A stretch of 64,000 nucleotides of DNA from Aeromonas taiwanensis (GTDB lineage: Bacteria > Pseudomonadota > Gammaproteobacteria > Enterobacterales > Aeromonadaceae): the NCBI RefSeq assembly GCF_000820165.1, contig NZ_CDDD01000074.1, positions 1 to 64,000 on the forward strand, given 5' to 3'. Positions 40,586-53,684 of this stretch are shown in pieces. The translations under genes were made by a program, and so were the position numbers. The notes below the pieces were generated by a model. The model was not told where the DNA came from, did not search any database, and was given only the letters and a program-made list of their open reading frames with translations. Every line of letters starts with the position of its first letter. Position 1 is the first letter of the stretch.

Positions 40586-41593
40586 TCAGGGGGTCAGCTC
40601 CCCCCGCAGGGACTGCTGCATCAACTCGCGGATGCGCGGCGCCGGCAGGTCCTGGCTCAGCAGGAAGTGCAGCTTGGTGAGCGCCGCCTCGGCCGTCATG
40701 TCGAAGCCCGAGATAACCCCGGCACGGGAGAGGGCGTTGCCGGTGGCATAGCCCCCCATGTTGACCTTGCCGTGCAGGCACTGGCTCAGGTTGACGATGA
40801 TGACGCCGCGGGCGGATGCCTCGGAGAGCAGCGCCAGCATGGCCGGGTTCTGCGGTGCATTGCCCACCCCGAAGGAGAGCAGGATCAACGCACGCACCGG
40901 CTGCTGCAGGATGTTCGCAATCACCTCTGCCGAGATGCCCGGATAGAGGGTCACCACACCGATGGGCTGGGGGGTGATGTCGTGCAGCACCAGCGGTCTA
41001 TCGCACGGCACACCCAGCTCACCCGCCTCCAGGGAGATGGCGATGCCGGCATTGAGCAGCGGCGGGTAGTTCGGCGAGTCGAAGGCGTGGAAGCCGTCCG
41101 CGTGCACCTTCTTGCTGCGGTTGCCGCGATAGAGCTGGTTGTTGAAGAAGAGCGTCACCTCGTGGATCGGGTAGTTGGCCGCAATGTAGAGGGCGTTGAG
41201 CAAATTCTGCTGGCCGTCGGAGCGCAGCTCGGCGAGCGGGATCTGGGAGCCGGTGATGATGACCGGCTTGTGCAGATCCTCGAGCATGAAGGAGAGCGCA
41301 GAGGCGGTGAACGACATGGTGTCGGTGCCGTGCAGGATCACGAAACCGTCGTACTTCTCGTAGTTGTCACGAATGTCCTCGGCGATGCGCTGCCAGTCCG
41401 CCGGCGTCATGTCGGAGGAGTCGATGAGGGGGGCATATTCGTGGATATGGTAATCCGGCATTTCCGGTCGATGGAATTCGGGCATCCGTGCCAGACAGTC
41501 TTCCATGAAGCCCGCCATCGGCACATAGCCGTGGTCGGAACGCTGCATCCCTATGGTGCCGCCTGTGTAGGCGATGTAGATGGACTTCTTCAC
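40586..41593 (-). CDS. ansA: L-asparaginase I, cytoplasmic
   Basis: Hydrolyses asparagine to aspartate and ammonia. The 335-residue protein (E. coli 338) has both threonine motifs: YTGGTIGMQRS near the N-terminus and FVILHGTDTMSFTASALSF. Also present are GSQIPLAELRSDG and NMGGYATGNAL. There is no signal peptide, so it is the type I enzyme. I start at the GTG at 41593, with GAGAGG upstream, by homology; an ATG at 41626 would add 11 residues. Confidence 0.96.
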   Translation of the reverse strand: MKKSIYIAYTGGTIGMQRSDHGYVPMAGFMEDCLARMPEFHRPEMPDYHIHEYAPLIDSSDMTPADWQRIAEDIRDNYEKYDGFVILHGTDTMSFTASALSFMLEDLHKPVIITGSQIPLAELRSDGQQNLLNALYIAANYPIHEVTLFFNNQLYRGNRSKKVHADGFHAFDSPNYPPLLNAGIAISLEAGELGVPCDRPLVLHDITPQPIGVVTLYPGISAEVIANILQQPVRALILLSFGVGNAPQNPAMLALLSEASARGVIIVNLSQCLHGKVNMGGYATGNALSRAGVISGFDMTAEAALTKLHFLLSQDLPAPRIRELMQQSLRGELTP

Positions 41594-42083
41594 ACCCTCT
41601 CCTCTCTGTGAACTGGAAACCGGCAAATCGTCTGGGGCTCAACCGGTACGCGCCCTCGTCTCACCGTCATGGGTGGCACGAGGCGCATATCGGGCCGCAA
41701 CCGACCTCTTCACTTCCTGCTTCCCCCCGCGGGCTGGAAACGGGCGAATTATAAAGAGTGTCGCCCCAAATGACAGCCACGGCTGCGTTGCAGCGTCCCC
41801 CAGCCCCGCCCATTCGCCAGAGTTAAACACCGTGTTAATGATATGTTTTAAGCATTAATATGATGAACATGGATATAAACGATGCTTTCTGCTACTATCC
41901 GCCGGATTTTTCAAGAATCTCTTCTGAACGCCCGACGATGACGGGTTCGTACCGATCCCATTTTTGCGTGGGACGGGGCCCAGGCCCCCTCTGTAACCGG
42001 CACCCTCGCCGCTCTGTTTCATCCCGGCTGGATCCGTGGGTCTTTCTTGCCAAAGACACAGCCGTTCAACATGGGAGTACCGA
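41594..42083. other. 490-base region upstream of ansA and gltS
   Basis: No gene is supported. It holds the divergent promoters, a TTAATG-N12-CATTAA inverted repeat (41835-41858) in an AT-rich stretch, and a gltS leader of about 200 bases with several potential hairpins, including TCCCA/TGGGA (41957-41974) and GGGGCC-CA-GGCCCC (41976-41989). I cannot assign the leader to a known riboswitch. Confidence 0.6.
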
Positions 42084-43283
42084 ATGCTACAACTTGATTC
42101 CTACACCACCCTGGTCGCCGCCACCCTGGTGCTGCTGCTCGGCCGTCTGCTGGTCAACCGGATCGGACCGCTGCGTACCTTCAACATTCCCAAGCCCGTG
42201 GCGGGTGGTCTGGTGGTCGCCCTGGTCCTGCTGTTGCTGCGCTCCACTCTGCAACTGGAGCTGCAGTTTGACACCAGCCTGCAGACCCCGCTGATGCTCG
42301 CCTTCTTTGCCTCCATCGGCCTCTCCGCCGATCTCGCCAGCCTCAAGCGCGGCGGCAAGGCGGTGATCACCTTCCTGATGGTGGTCACCGGCCTGCTGCT
42401 GATGCAAAACAGCCTGGGGGTCGGTCTGGCCACCCTGCTGGGGCTGGATCCCCACATGGGCCTGCTGGCCGGCTCCATCACCCTCTCCGGGGGGCATGGC
42501 ACCGGGGCGGCATGGGGGTCCATCTTCAGCGCCAAGTACGGGGTGCAATCCGCCGCCGAGCTCGCCATCGCCTGCGCCACCTTCGGCCTGGTGCTGGGGG
42601 GGGTGATCGGCGGCCCCGTGGCCCGTCACCTGGTGAAGAAGGTGCAGGTGCCCGGCGAGGAGCACAACCGGGACGGCGCCCCCCAGGGCTTCGAGATGCC
42701 GGACATGGAGCGGCCGCTGACCACCTTCAGCGTGATCGAGACCCTGGCGCTCATCGCCATCAGCCTGAAGGGGGGCGAGATGCTCGCCGCCTACCTCAGG
42801 GGCGGCGCCTTCGAGCTGCCCGTCTTCGTCTGCGTGCTGTTCGTCGGTGTGCTGCTGCGCAACACCCTGACTCTGCTCAACTGGCATGAGGTGAGCGATC
42901 GCGAGGTCTCCCTGCTCGGCAACGTCAGTCTGTCGCTCTTCCTGGCCATGGCCCTGATGAGCCTCAAGCTGTGGGATCTGGCGAGCCTGGCCCTCCCCAT
43001 CTTCGTGCTGCTGGCGGCCCAGACCGTGGCCATGGCGCTCTACGCCGTCTTCGTCACCTTCCGGGTCATGGGCAAGAACTATGACGCGGCCGTGCTGGCG
43101 GCGGGCCACTGCGGCTTCGGTCTGGGGGCCACCCCCACGGCGATTGCCAACATGCAGGCCATCACCCAGCGCTTTGGCCCCTCCCACATGGCGTTTCTGG
43201 TGGTGCCCATGGTGGGTGCCTTCTTCATCGACATCATCAACGCTGTGGTGATCAAGCTGTTCCTGGCGCTGCCCTTCCTGTAA
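42084..43283 (+). CDS. gltS: Sodium/glutamate symporter
   Basis: Inner-membrane Na+-coupled glutamate importer of 399 residues (E. coli 401). Two homologous halves each carry a reentrant loop; the first has SGGHGTGAAWG and the second HCGFGLGATPTAIANM, which are the ESS family signatures. The ATG at 42084, giving MLQLDSYTTLVAATLVLLLG, matches homologs and has GGGAG upstream. Transcribed alone. Confidence 0.96.
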   Translation: MLQLDSYTTLVAATLVLLLGRLLVNRIGPLRTFNIPKPVAGGLVVALVLLLLRSTLQLELQFDTSLQTPLMLAFFASIGLSADLASLKRGGKAVITFLMVVTGLLLMQNSLGVGLATLLGLDPHMGLLAGSITLSGGHGTGAAWGSIFSAKYGVQSAAELAIACATFGLVLGGVIGGPVARHLVKKVQVPGEEHNRDGAPQGFEMPDMERPLTTFSVIETLALIAISLKGGEMLAAYLRGGAFELPVFVCVLFVGVLLRNTLTLLNWHEVSDREVSLLGNVSLSLFLAMALMSLKLWDLASLALPIFVLLAAQTVAMALYAVFVTFRVMGKNYDAAVLAAGHCGFGLGATPTAIANMQAITQRFGPSHMAFLVVPMVGAFFIDIINAVVIKLFLALPFL

Positions 43284-43412
43284 TTCCTTTTTCTGTCAGA
43301 CGCATATGAACAGAGCCCACCTCAGGTGGACTCTGTCGTTTGCACAGGCCGGCAATCCCGCTCCGCCGTCATCGCTTGCCCCGCCCGCACACAGGCAAGG
43401 GAACATACAAAG

Positions 43413-43447
43413 AAAAAGCCCCGCACTCGCCAGAGTGCAGGGCTTTT
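43413..43447. terminator. Bidirectional terminator between gltS and the chemoreceptor
   Basis: AAGCCC-c-GCACTC / GAGTGC-a-GGGCTT stem with one mismatch and A/T-rich flanks on both sides. Confidence 0.88.
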
Positions 43448-43480
43448 CTCATGACGACCGTGATCGCCGCGCATCAACCC

Positions 43481-45352
43481 TTAGAGGATAAAGGTCGACA
43501 CCTGCTGGTTCAGGTTGGTGGCACGTCCCTTGAGGTTGTGCGCCTGATCCAGGTCGCGCATGGCGGAGGCGGTGATCTCGTCGCTCACGTCCTTGATGGC
43601 GGTGGTGTTCTGGGTGATCTCACCGGTCACCTGGGTCTGCTCCTCGGCGGCGGTGGCGATCTGTCCCGCCATGTCGGAGATGAGGCTGACGGCCTGGGTG
43701 ATCTCTTCGAGTGCGGCGGCGGCGGCATCGGCGTCCTTCACGCTGTTGTCGGCCAGCCCCTGGCTGGTCTGCATCAGGCTCACCGCACGGGCCGTGGTCT
43801 GCTGCAGGGTCTCGATGGTGGACTGGATCTCCTGGGTGGAGTCCTGGGTACGGCGCGACAGCACCCGCACCTCGTCCGCCACCACGGCGAAGCCGCGACC
43901 CTGTTCACCGGCACGGGCCGCTTCGATGGCCGCGTTCAGCGCCAGCAGGTTGGTCTGCTCGGCGATGCCCTGGATGGTGGAGAGGATGCCTGAGATGGCC
44001 TGGGCATGGCGGCTCAGCTCGCCGATGACCCCGGTCGCCTGGCCCACTTCCTCGGCCAGATTGTTGATGGAGTGGCGAGTCTGGTTCACCAGGATCTTGC
44101 CCTGTTCACTGCTCTGGGCGGATTGCTGGGCGGCGGCGGCGGTGTTCTCGGCGTTGCCGGCGATCTCCATGGTGGCGCTCGCCATCTCGGTGACCGCAGT
44201 GGCGACCATGGTCACCTCCTGTTGCTGGCGCTGCAGCTCTTCCACTGCGGCCTGGTTGGTCACCAAACTGCGCTCGGCGTCGGCGTTCAGCTCGTTGGCA
44301 AGCTGGCGGATGTTGGCAATGAGCTGATGCTGGCTGCCCACGAAGCGGTTGAAGCTGCCCGCCAGCTGGCCCACTTCATCGTTGGCGTCGATCTTGATGC
44401 GCTGGGTCAGGTCGCCGTTACCATCGGCGATGCGAGCCAGGGCCTGGGAAACCTTGCCGAGCGGGCCAAGCAGCAGGCTGACCAGCCAAGAGATGGCGAG
44501 GATGCTGCCCACCAGCACCAGCAGGGCCAGGCCGAGCTGGCTCATCAGCAGGGAGGAGAGCGGTGCCTCCAGGGTGCTCTTGTCCAGCACCAGTACCAGC
44601 TCCCAGTCGGTGTCCGGGATATCCACCGCCCACAGCAGCTTGTCACGGCCCTCGTTGTCGAAGTAGGCCGGCACCAGGCTGTTGCTGCTCTTGCTCTGCT
44701 CGATCAGGGCGTTGGTCAGGTCGTTGTCGATCTCGCTGGCCGGCTTCATCGCCTTGGCCGCGTCCTTGTAGGCGATGACGGTGCCGTCCTTGTGCATCAG
44801 GATGGCGAAGCCGTCCGCCGGCAGTTTCATCTTGGTGACGTCTTCCACTAGGGAGGCGATGGAGAGGTCGCCGCCGACCACGCCGCCCTGGGCCGGTTGG
44901 GCCAGGGTCACCACCAGGATGTTGTAGGCCACGTCCAGGTAGGGCTTGGTGACGATCATGCCACCCTTGGCCATGGCTTCCTGATACCAGCCACGGGAAC
45001 GGGGATCGTAGCCGTCACGATTGATGGTGGGGTCGGAGTCGTTCATCTTGCCGCTGCCCTCACCGAAGTAGGTGAGCTGGAAGCGACCGGAAACCTGGGC
45101 CTGTTGCAGGGCGTTGAGGGGTTCGGTGCCGGCCTTGTTGCCGAGGGCCTGGATGACGTCGCGACGGGCGGCGAGCCAGTCGCTCACGCTGGCGGCCTGC
45201 TGGCTGCCAAGGCGTTGCACCTGTTCCTGACTGCCTTGCAGCAGCAGGGACTTCTGACTGGTATAGCTCTGCCAGGAGAGCAGCAGGATCACCAGCGACA
45301 GGGCGATCACCACAGACAACAGTATCTTCTGCTTGAGTGATAGGTTTTTCAT
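43481..45352 (-). CDS. Methyl-accepting chemotaxis protein with dCache sensor
   Basis: 623-residue transmembrane chemoreceptor. Membrane segment 1 is near residues 9-28; a periplasmic double-Cache domain (about 35-270) carries [18 protein letters not shown] and VVGGDLSI, the arrangement seen in amine/amino-acid-binding dCache domains; membrane segment 2 is near 272-298; then HAMP and a long coiled-coil signalling domain with the hairpin tip [35 protein letters not shown]. There is no C-terminal CheR-binding pentapeptide. An amino-acid ligand is an inference. Its neighbour gltS transports glutamate, which may be coincidence. Confidence 0.94.
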   Translation of the reverse strand: MKNLSLKQKILLSVVIALSLVILLLSWQSYTSQKSLLLQGSQEQVQRLGSQQAASVSDWLAARRDVIQALGNKAGTEPLNALQQAQVSGRFQLTYFGEGSGKMNDSDPTINRDGYDPRSRGWYQEAMAKGGMIVTKPYLDVAYNILVVTLAQPAQGGVVGGDLSIASLVEDVTKMKLPADGFAILMHKDGTVIAYKDAAKAMKPASEIDNDLTNALIEQSKSSNSLVPAYFDNEGRDKLLWAVDIPDTDWELVLVLDKSTLEAPLSSLLMSQLGLALLVLVGSILAISWLVSLLLGPLGKVSQALARIADGNGDLTQRIKIDANDEVGQLAGSFNRFVGSQHQLIANIRQLANELNADAERSLVTNQAAVEELQRQQQEVTMVATAVTEMASATMEIAGNAENTAAAAQQSAQSSEQGKILVNQTRHSINNLAEEVGQATGVIGELSRHAQAISGILSTIQGIAEQTNLLALNAAIEAARAGEQGRGFAVVADEVRVLSRRTQDSTQEIQSTIETLQQTTARAVSLMQTSQGLADNSVKDADAAAAALEEITQAVSLISDMAGQIATAAEEQTQVTGEITQNTTAIKDVSDEITASAMRDLDQAHNLKGRATNLNQQVSTFIL

Positions 45353-45603
45353 CGTGTTTTCTTCTTGTGGAGTCAGGAACAGGATTACCGGGAGTGCATG
45401 GCACTATCATGTTGATAGCGGCCAGCCAGCGCAAAACTGAAGCGAAGAATGGCATCGCCGACGACATTTTGCCCATGAATGGCAAAAATGGCTTCGGAAA
45501 TCGGTGAAGGAAGACATGCGGGTACAGCCAACCCTGTTTATTCCTTCCGCAATTGGCTAGAATATCCCGTTTTTAAATCACATCGACCCCGAGAGTTTTC
45601 ACG

Positions 45604-46702
45604 ATGTTTGAAGTCAATCCTGTATTAAACAAGCTTAAGGAGCTGTCTGAGAGGACCGAGCTGCTTAGGGGGTACCTTTGACTATGACGCCAAGAAAGAG
45701 CGTCTGGAAGAGGTAAACGCCGAGCTGGAACAGCCGGATGTCTGGAATGAACCCGAGCGCGCACAGGCGCTGGGCAAGGAGCGCGTCTCCCTAGAGAACG
45801 TGGTCAGCACCATAGATACCCTGACCCAGGGCGTCGATGACGTCGAGATGCTGGTCAGCCTGGCCGTCGAAGGGGAAGACGAAGAGACCTTCAACGAAGC
45901 CGTGGTCGAAGCCGACGAGCTCGAAGCCAAGCTGGTGGATCTCGAGTTCCGCCGCATGTTCTCCGGCCAGCACGACGGCTCCGACTGCTACATCGACATC
46001 CAGTCCGGCTCCGGCGGTACCGAGGCCCAGGACTGGGCCAACATGGTGCTGCGCATGTACCTGCGCTGGGGCGATGCCCACGGCTACAAGCCCGAGCTCA
46101 TCGAGTGCTCCGAGGGCGACGTGGCCGGCATCAAGTCCGCCACCATCAAGTTCACCGGCGAATACGCCTTCGGCTGGCTGCGCACCGAGACCGGCGTGCA
46201 CCGCCTGGTCCGCAAGTCACCGTTCGATTCCGGTGGCCGTCGCCACACCTCGTTCTGCTCCGTGTTCGTCTACCCCGAGATCGATGACGACATCGAGATC
46301 GAGATCAACCCGGCCGATCTGCGTATCGACGTCTACCGCGCCTCCGGTGCCGGTGGTCAGCACGTCAACCGGACCGAGTCCGCGGTGCGTATCACCCACA
46401 TCCCGACCGGGGTGGTGGTGCAGTGCCAGAACGACCGTTCCCAGCACAAGAACAAAGATCAGTGTATGAAGCAGCTGAAGGCCAAGCTCTACGAGCTGGA
46501 AATTCAGAAGCAGAACGCCGAGAAGCAAGCCCTCGAAGAGACCAAGTCCGACATCGGCTGGGGCAGCCAGATCCGTTCCTACGTACTGGATGATTCCCGT
46601 ATCAAGGATCTGCGTACCGGCGTCGAGACCCGCAACACCCAGTCGGTACTCGACGGCGACTTGGACAAGTTTATCGAAGCCAGCCTGAAATCAGGTCTGT
46701 AA
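45604..46702 (+). CDS. prfB: Peptide chain release factor 2, made by programmed +1 frameshift
   Basis: Releases nascent peptides at UGA and UAA. Translation starts at the ATG at 45604, reads 25 codons to CTT-TGA, shifts +1 and continues from GAC at 45680, giving 365 residues as in E. coli RF2. The SPF anticodon-like motif is in KSPFDSGG and the catalytic GGQ in GAGGQHVNR. It is followed by lysS 20 bases on, the usual prfB-lysS operon. Confidence 0.97.
45667..45682 (+). other. prfB programmed frameshift site
   Basis: An internal Shine-Dalgarno element AGGGGG (45667-45672) is followed, three bases on, by CTT-TGA-C (45676-45682). The in-frame stop UGA, the slippery CUU and the spacing are the same as in E. 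coli. It autoregulates RF2: low RF2 favours the shift. Confidence 0.97.
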
Positions 46703-46722
46703 ACAGAGCAGCAGGAATCACC

Positions 46723-48258
<1,536 letters not shown>

Positions 48259-48301
48259 GTGTGACCCCCGCCGGGATCCCTCCCGAGCGCGATCACAATG
48301 G

Positions 48302-48331
48302 AAACGCCCCGCAACTGCGGGGCGTTTTTTT
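48302..48331 (+). terminator. Terminator of prfB-lysS
   Basis: AAACGCCCCGC-AACT-GCGGGGCGTTT stem followed by a T-run. Confidence 0.93.
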
Positions 48332-48381
48332 ATGGCGTGCACAACCGGTGGCGAACGTTCAATACACCGCCATCTTGCCGC

Positions 48382-49179
48382 TTATGAGGCTGGCAGCAGC
48401 CACTCCCCCTGCCACAGGGTCAGCGCCTGGCCCGCCATCAGCACCCGCTCTTCCTACAATTCCAGCCTGAGATCCCCGCCCCGGGTCGAGATCTGACGGG
48501 CCCGCAGCTGCGACTTGCCGAGGCGCTCGGCCCAGAACGGCACCAGGGCGCAGTGGTTGGAGCCGGTCACCGGATCCTCCTCCACCCCGACCCAGGGGGC
48601 AAAATAGCGGGAGACGAAGTCGTCCTCCCCCCGGCTCGACGGCGCCGTCACCATGATCCCCCGCCCCGGCAGGGCGCGCAGGGCGTGGAAGTCGGGGGTG
48701 AGCGCTCGCACCTCTTCCTCGCTACCGAGCTCAAGCAGGAACTTGGCGCCAGCGGCCAGAGTCTGCAACGGCCGGCAGCCGAGGGCGGCCCCATAGGCGG
48801 GATCCAGCTCAAGGGGCACAAGAGCAATACGCGGGAAGTCGAGCCAGATCCAGGCCCCTTCGCGCCTGGCCACCAGCTCGCCGCTGCGGGTCGCGAAGCG
48901 GATGGGCTGATCTTCGGCCACCTCCCCTGTCTGCCACAGCACGTGGGCCGCCGCCAGGGTGCCGTGACCGCACAAGTCCACCTCCACTTGAGGGGTAAAC
49001 CAGCGCAGCCGGTAATGCCCCTCGCCGAGAGGGCTGAGGAAGGCGCTCTCCGACAGGTTGAACTCCGCAGCCATGGCCTGCAGCTCGGCGTCACTGCGCT
49101 CGGGTCCCTGGACCACGATGGCGGGGTTGCCCCCGAAGGGGTGCCGGCTGAAGGCGTTGACATGGAACAGACGGGACAT
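48382..49179 (-). pseudogene. PhzF-family isomerase gene interrupted by a late amber codon
   Basis: PhzF/YddE-like protein (diaminopimelate epimerase fold). The frame from the ATG at 49179, with GGAGG upstream, has HVNAFSRHPFGGNPAIVV, the catalytic Glu in FNLSESAFL and EEDPVTGSNHCAL, but meets TAG at 48456-48454 after 241 codons. Beyond it the same frame runs on for 23 sense codons (EERVLMAGQALTLWQ...) to TAA at 48384-48382, and that tail resembles the normal last strand of the family. The change fits CAG to TAG. The truncated product may keep partial function; read-through would give 265 residues. Confidence 0.82.
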
Positions 49180-49365
49180 CGGCAGATCCTCCGGGACAAA
49201 AAAGGGACTCAATAATGCCGCTTTTATACCACAGGGAGACGGGTATTGAGGCGAAATCCAACTTTATAAATTCACAAATCGCATAAAGAAGATATTTTTA
49301 TTCTTTGTTGTTATTCATTGCACCCCTTACTCTGACCAAAAATCAGACCATGGAAGACATGTGTG

Positions 49366-51159
49366 ATGCCATTGACAGCCCCCATTCCCAACCTCAGCCC
49401 GCTCTCTGACGAACAGCAGCGCCAGCTTAACCAGGTCCTCGCGACCCTCAACACCCAGCAACTCGCCTGGGTGAGCGGTTATCTCTACGGCCTCTCCCAG
49501 GCCGGCGTCCAGCCCGTTGCGGCCGGCAGCACCGAGGCCGCGGCCCCCGGCGGCAGCCTCACCATCCTCTACGGATCCCAGACCGGCAACGCCAAGGGCG
49601 TGGCCAGCGCCATCAAGGCACAGGCCGAGGCCAGCGGCCTGCCGGTGACCCTGATCTCCATGGCGGACTACAAGCCCAAGCAGCTCAAGAAAGAGACCCA
49701 CCTGCTGGTGGTCGTGAGCACTTACGGAGAGGGTGAGCCGCCGGAGAGCGCAGTCGATCTGTTCGAGCAGCTCAAGAAGGGCAAGATTGGCAAGCTGGAC
49801 GGCCTCAAGTTCGCCGTACTGGGCTTGGGTGACAGTTCCTACGAATTCTTCTGCCAGACCGGCAAGGATTTCGACGACTTCCTGTCCAAGGCCGGGGCCG
49901 AGCGCATTTATGAGCTCGCGAGCCTGGACGTGGACTACCAGGACGCCGCCAAGGCCTGGGGTGAGCAGGCGGTCAAGGCCGTTGCCGCGACCCTCTCCGT
50001 GGGCAGTGCCGGTGCCAGCGTGGCAGGGGCCGTGCAGGCGGCCGTCGGCCACAGCCAGTATCACAAGGAGAACCCCTTCCCGGCACGGCTCTCCGTCAAC
50101 CAGAAGATCACCGGCCGCGACTCCACCAAGGACATCCGCCATATCGAGATCAACCTGGAAGAGTCCGGCATCACCTATCAACCCGGGGATGCCCTCGGTA
50201 TCTGGTTCGACAATGACGCCGATCTCGTGGGCGAGGTGCTGGCCCTGACCGGTCTGAGCGGTGACGAGGCCACCCCCCATGGCAGCCTGCGCGAGGCGCT
50301 GACCCGCCACTTCGAGCTGACCCGGCTGCACGGCGGCCTGATCACGGGCCTCGCCGAGATCGCGGACAACGCGGCCCTCAAGGATCTGGCCGGCGACAAG
50401 GCCCAGGTCAATGCCCTGGTCGCCTCTGCCCAGGTGGTGGATGTGCTCAAGCGCTTCCCTGCCTTCCTGAGTGCCGATCAACTGATCGCCCTGCTGCGCC
50501 CGCTGACCCCGCGCCTCTACTCCATCGCCTCCGCCCAGAGCGAGGTGGAAGAGGAGGTGCATCTGACCGTCGGCGTGGTGCGCTACCCTCAGGAAGACGG
50601 CACAGTGCGCAGTGGCGGCGCCTCCTCCTATCTGGCGGACCGCCTGGCCGAGGATGCCGAGGTGCGGGTGTTCGTGGAGCACAACGACAACTTCCGCCTG
50701 CCGGCGAACCCGGATACCCCTGTCATCATGGTGGGCCCTGGCACCGGCATCGCCCCCTTCCGCGCCTTTATGCAGGAGCGGGAAGCCCTCGGGGCCTCGG
50801 GCAAGAACTGGCTCTTCTTCGGCAACCCTCACTTCACCCAGGATTTCCTCTATCAGGTGGAGTGGCAGCGCTATGTGAAATCCGGCCTGCTGTCGAAGAT
50901 CTCCCTGGCCTTCAGCCGGGATCAGGCCAACAAGATTTATGTGCAGGATCGCCTGCGCGAGGCGGGGCTCGAGCTCTACCAGTGGCTGGAAGCCGGCGCA
51001 CACTTCTATGTGTGTGGCGACGCCAACCACATGGCGAAAGATGTGCAGGAAGCCCTGCTGGAAGTGATTGCCGAACATGGCCACAAGAGCCGTGAGGAAG
51101 CAGAAGAGTATCTGAGCGAATTGCGTCGTGCCAAACGTTATCAAAGGGATGTCTACTGA
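49366..51159 (+). CDS. cysJ: Sulfite reductase flavoprotein (alpha) subunit
   Basis: Passes electrons from NADPH through FAD and FMN to CysI for reduction of sulfite to sulfide. The 597-residue protein (E. coli 599) has a flavodoxin domain ([36 protein letters not shown]), an FAD domain (RLYSIASAQ) and an NADPH domain ([16 protein letters not shown], ending QRDVY). I prefer the ATG at 49366 to the GTG at 49363. First gene of cysJIH. Confidence 0.96.
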   Translation: MPLTAPIPNLSPLSDEQQRQLNQVLATLNTQQLAWVSGYLYGLSQAGVQPVAAGSTEAAAPGGSLTILYGSQTGNAKGVASAIKAQAEASGLPVTLISMADYKPKQLKKETHLLVVVSTYGEGEPPESAVDLFEQLKKGKIGKLDGLKFAVLGLGDSSYEFFCQTGKDFDDFLSKAGAERIYELASLDVDYQDAAKAWGEQAVKAVAATLSVGSAGASVAGAVQAAVGHSQYHKENPFPARLSVNQKITGRDSTKDIRHIEINLEESGITYQPGDALGIWFDNDADLVGEVLALTGLSGDEATPHGSLREALTRHFELTRLHGGLITGLAEIADNAALKDLAGDKAQVNALVASAQVVDVLKRFPAFLSADQLIALLRPLTPRLYSIASAQSEVEEEVHLTVGVVRYPQEDGTVRSGGASSYLADRLAEDAEVRVFVEHNDNFRLPANPDTPVIMVGPGTGIAPFRAFMQEREALGASGKNWLFFGNPHFTQDFLYQVEWQRYVKSGLLSKISLAFSRDQANKIYVQDRLREAGLELYQWLEAGAHFYVCGDANHMAKDVQEALLEVIAEHGHKSREEAEEYLSELRRAKRYQRDVY

Positions 51160-52871
51160 TGAGCAAACAAGTTATTCCGGGACCGGTCGAAGGACCGCTG
51201 GCCGACAACGAGCGCCTCAAGCGCGAGAGCAACTTCCTGCGCGGTACCATAGAGCAGGATCTGCAGGATCCCCTCACCGGTGGCTTCAACGGCGACAACT
51301 TCCAGCTGATCCGCTTCCACGGCATGTACCAGCAGGATGACCGCGACATCCGACCGGAGCGTGCCGCCCAGAAGCTGGAGCCCCTGCACAACGTCATGCT
51401 GCGTGCCCGTCTGCCGGGCGGCATCATCACCCCGGCCCAGTGGCAGGTGATCGACAAGTTCGCCGAAGAGCACAGCATGTATGGCAGCATTCGCCTGACT
51501 ACTCGCCAGACCTTCCAGTTCCATGGCGTGCTCAAGCGCGACATCAAGCTGATGCACCAGACCCTGAACAGCACCGGCATCGACTCCATCGCCACTGCGG
51601 GGGACGTGAACCGCAACGTGCTGTGCACCAGCAACCCGGTGGAGTCCGAGCTGCACCAGGAGGCCTACGAGTGGGCCAAGAAGATCTCCGAGCACCTGCT
51701 GCCCAAGACCCGCGCCTACGTGGAGATCTGGCTGGACGGCGAGAAACTGGGGGAGGACGAGGAGCCTATCCTGGGGTCCAACTACCTGCCGCGCAAATTC
51801 AAGACCACTGTCGTGATCCCGCCCCACAACGACGTGGACATCCACGCCAACGATCTCAACTTCGTGGCCATCGCCGAAGGTGGCAAGCTGGTGGGTTTCA
51901 ACGTGCTGGTGGGCGGGGGTCTGGCCATGACCCACGGTGACACCACCACCTATCCGCGCAAGGCGAGCGACTTCGGCTTCGTGCCCCTCTCCCACGTGCT
52001 GGAGGTGGCGGCCGCCGTGGTCAGCACCCAGCGCGACTGGGGCAACCGGGTCAACCGCAAGAACGCCAAGACCAAGTACACCCTGGAGCGGGTCGGCGTC
52101 GAGGCCTTCAAGGCCGAGGTGGAGAACCGTGCCGGCATCCAGTTCGGGCCGGTTCGCCCCTACGAATTCACCAGCCGTGGCGATCGCTTCGGTTGGGTCG
52201 AGGGGATAGACGGCAAGCACCACCTGACCCTGTTTATCGAGAACGGCCGCCTGCTGGACTTCCCGGGCAAGCCCCTCAAGACCGGCATGCTGGAGATCGC
52301 CAAGGTGCATCAGGGGGACTTCCGCCTCACCGCCAACCAGAACCTGATCATCGCGGGCGTCCCGGCCGGCGAGAAGGCCCGCATCGAGGCGCTGGCGCGC
52401 CAGTACGGCCTGCTGGATGACGGCGTGAGCGAACAGCGCAAGCAGTCCATGGCCTGCGTGGCCCTGCCCACCTGCCCGCTGGCGATGGCCGAGGCCGAGC
52501 GCATGCTGCCGGCGTTTGTCACCGACATCGAAGGCTTGCTGACCAAGCACGGCCTGGCTGATGACGCCATCATCTTCCGCGTCACCGGCTGCCCCAACGG
52601 CTGCGGCCGCGCCATGCTGGCGGAAGTGGGGCTGGTGGGCAAGGCGCCGGGTCGCTACAACCTGCACCTGGGTGGCAACCTGGAGGGAACCCGCATCCCG
52701 CGCCTGCACCTGGAAAACATCACAGAGCCGCAGATCCTGGCCGAGCTGGATGCCCTGATCGGGCGCTGGGCCACCGAGCGCAACCCGGACGAGTGCTTCG
52801 GCGACTTCGTCATCCGCGCCGGGATCATAGCCCCGGTCATCGACTCCGCGAGGGACTTCTATGCAGCCTGA
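51159..52871 (+). CDS. cysI: Sulfite reductase hemoprotein (beta) subunit
   Basis: Siroheme/4Fe-4S enzyme that reduces sulfite to sulfide with six electrons. The 570-residue protein has [14 protein letters not shown] near the siroheme pocket and the cluster cysteines in [21 protein letters not shown] and [13 protein letters not shown]. Its ATG overlaps the cysJ stop by one base (TGATG). Confidence 0.97.
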   Translation: MSKQVIPGPVEGPLADNERLKRESNFLRGTIEQDLQDPLTGGFNGDNFQLIRFHGMYQQDDRDIRPERAAQKLEPLHNVMLRARLPGGIITPAQWQVIDKFAEEHSMYGSIRLTTRQTFQFHGVLKRDIKLMHQTLNSTGIDSIATAGDVNRNVLCTSNPVESELHQEAYEWAKKISEHLLPKTRAYVEIWLDGEKLGEDEEPILGSNYLPRKFKTTVVIPPHNDVDIHANDLNFVAIAEGGKLVGFNVLVGGGLAMTHGDTTTYPRKASDFGFVPLSHVLEVAAAVVSTQRDWGNRVNRKNAKTKYTLERVGVEAFKAEVENRAGIQFGPVRPYEFTSRGDRFGWVEGIDGKHHLTLFIENGRLLDFPGKPLKTGMLEIAKVHQGDFRLTANQNLIIAGVPAGEKARIEALARQYGLLDDGVSEQRKQSMACVALPTCPLAMAEAERMLPAFVTDIEGLLTKHGLADDAIIFRVTGCPNGCGRAMLAEVGLVGKAPGRYNLHLGGNLEGTRIPRLHLENITEPQILAELDALIGRWATERNPDECFGDFVIRAGIIAPVIDSARDFYAA

Positions 52872-53667
52872 ACAGACTGATACAGCCCGGCTGGCGCGCA
52901 CCGCCGACGGCCGGCTCGACCTCGACGCCCTGCTGGCCCTGGGCCGGGAGGAGCAGGTCGAGGCGCTGGCGCCCCTCAACCGGGCGCTGGATGCCATGAG
53001 CGCCCCCGAGCGGGTGCGCTGGGCCCTGGCCAACCTGCCGGGAGAGCATGTGCTGTCGTCGAGCTTCGGCATCCAGGCGGCGCTCATGCTGCACCTGGTG
53101 AGCCGCGAGCGGGCCGATGTGCCCGTGGTGCTGACCGATACCGGTTATCTCTTCCCCGAGACCTACCGTTTCATCGACGAGCTGACCGAGCGGCTCGCCC
53201 TCAACCTCAAGATCTACCGGGCCGAACTCAGCCCGGCCTGGCAGGAGGCCCGTTTTGGCCTCTTGTGGGAACAGGGCGTGGAGGGGATCACCCGCTACAA
53301 CCAGCTCAACAAGGTGGAGCCCATGGACCGCGCCCTGAACGAGCTGGGTGCCCAGACCTGGTTCTCTGGCCTGCGCCGTGAGCAGTCAGGCAGCCGGGGC
53401 AAGCTGCCGGTGCTGGCCATCCAGCGCGGCCGCTTCAAGTTCCTGCCGGTGATCGACTGGAGCAACAAGGACGTCTTCTACTACTTCAAGGAGTTCGACC
53501 TCCCCTACCACCCCTTGTGGGAGCAGGGCTACCTGTCGGTCGGCGACGTGCACACCACCACCAAGTGGGAGCCCGGCATGAGTGAGGAGCAGACCCGCTT
53601 CTTCGGCCTCAAACGCGAATGCGGCCTGCACGAAGAAGGTGGCGAGAGCGACGGCTCCGGCATATGA
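52861..53667 (+). CDS. cysH: Phosphoadenosine phosphosulfate (PAPS) reductase
   Basis: Thioredoxin-dependent enzyme that reduces PAPS to sulfite. The 268-residue protein (E. coli 244) has the nucleotide loop [38 protein letters not shown] and the catalytic Cys in KRECGLHEE. The lack of the extra cysteine pairs of APS reductases supports PAPS as substrate. The ATG lies 11 bases inside cysI. Last gene of the operon. Confidence 0.96.
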   Translation: MQPEQTDTARLARTADGRLDLDALLALGREEQVEALAPLNRALDAMSAPERVRWALANLPGEHVLSSSFGIQAALMLHLVSRERADVPVVLTDTGYLFPETYRFIDELTERLALNLKIYRAELSPAWQEARFGLLWEQGVEGITRYNQLNKVEPMDRALNELGAQTWFSGLRREQSGSRGKLPVLAIQRGRFKFLPVIDWSNKDVFYYFKEFDLPYHPLWEQGYLSVGDVHTTTKWEPGMSEEQTRFFGLKRECGLHEEGGESDGSGI

Positions 53668-53684
53668 CCCCGACCTTCGCCCAT

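Noticed and set aside
41835-41858. TTAATG-N12-CATTAA as a specific regulator site
   Set aside because: Arms are short and AT-rich; such repeats are common by chance in AT-rich promoters.
45604-45681. prfB start region as a separate 25-codon ORF or as a sequencing frameshift error
   Set aside because: The stop, slippery codon and internal Shine-Dalgarno match the known RF2 frameshift site exactly.
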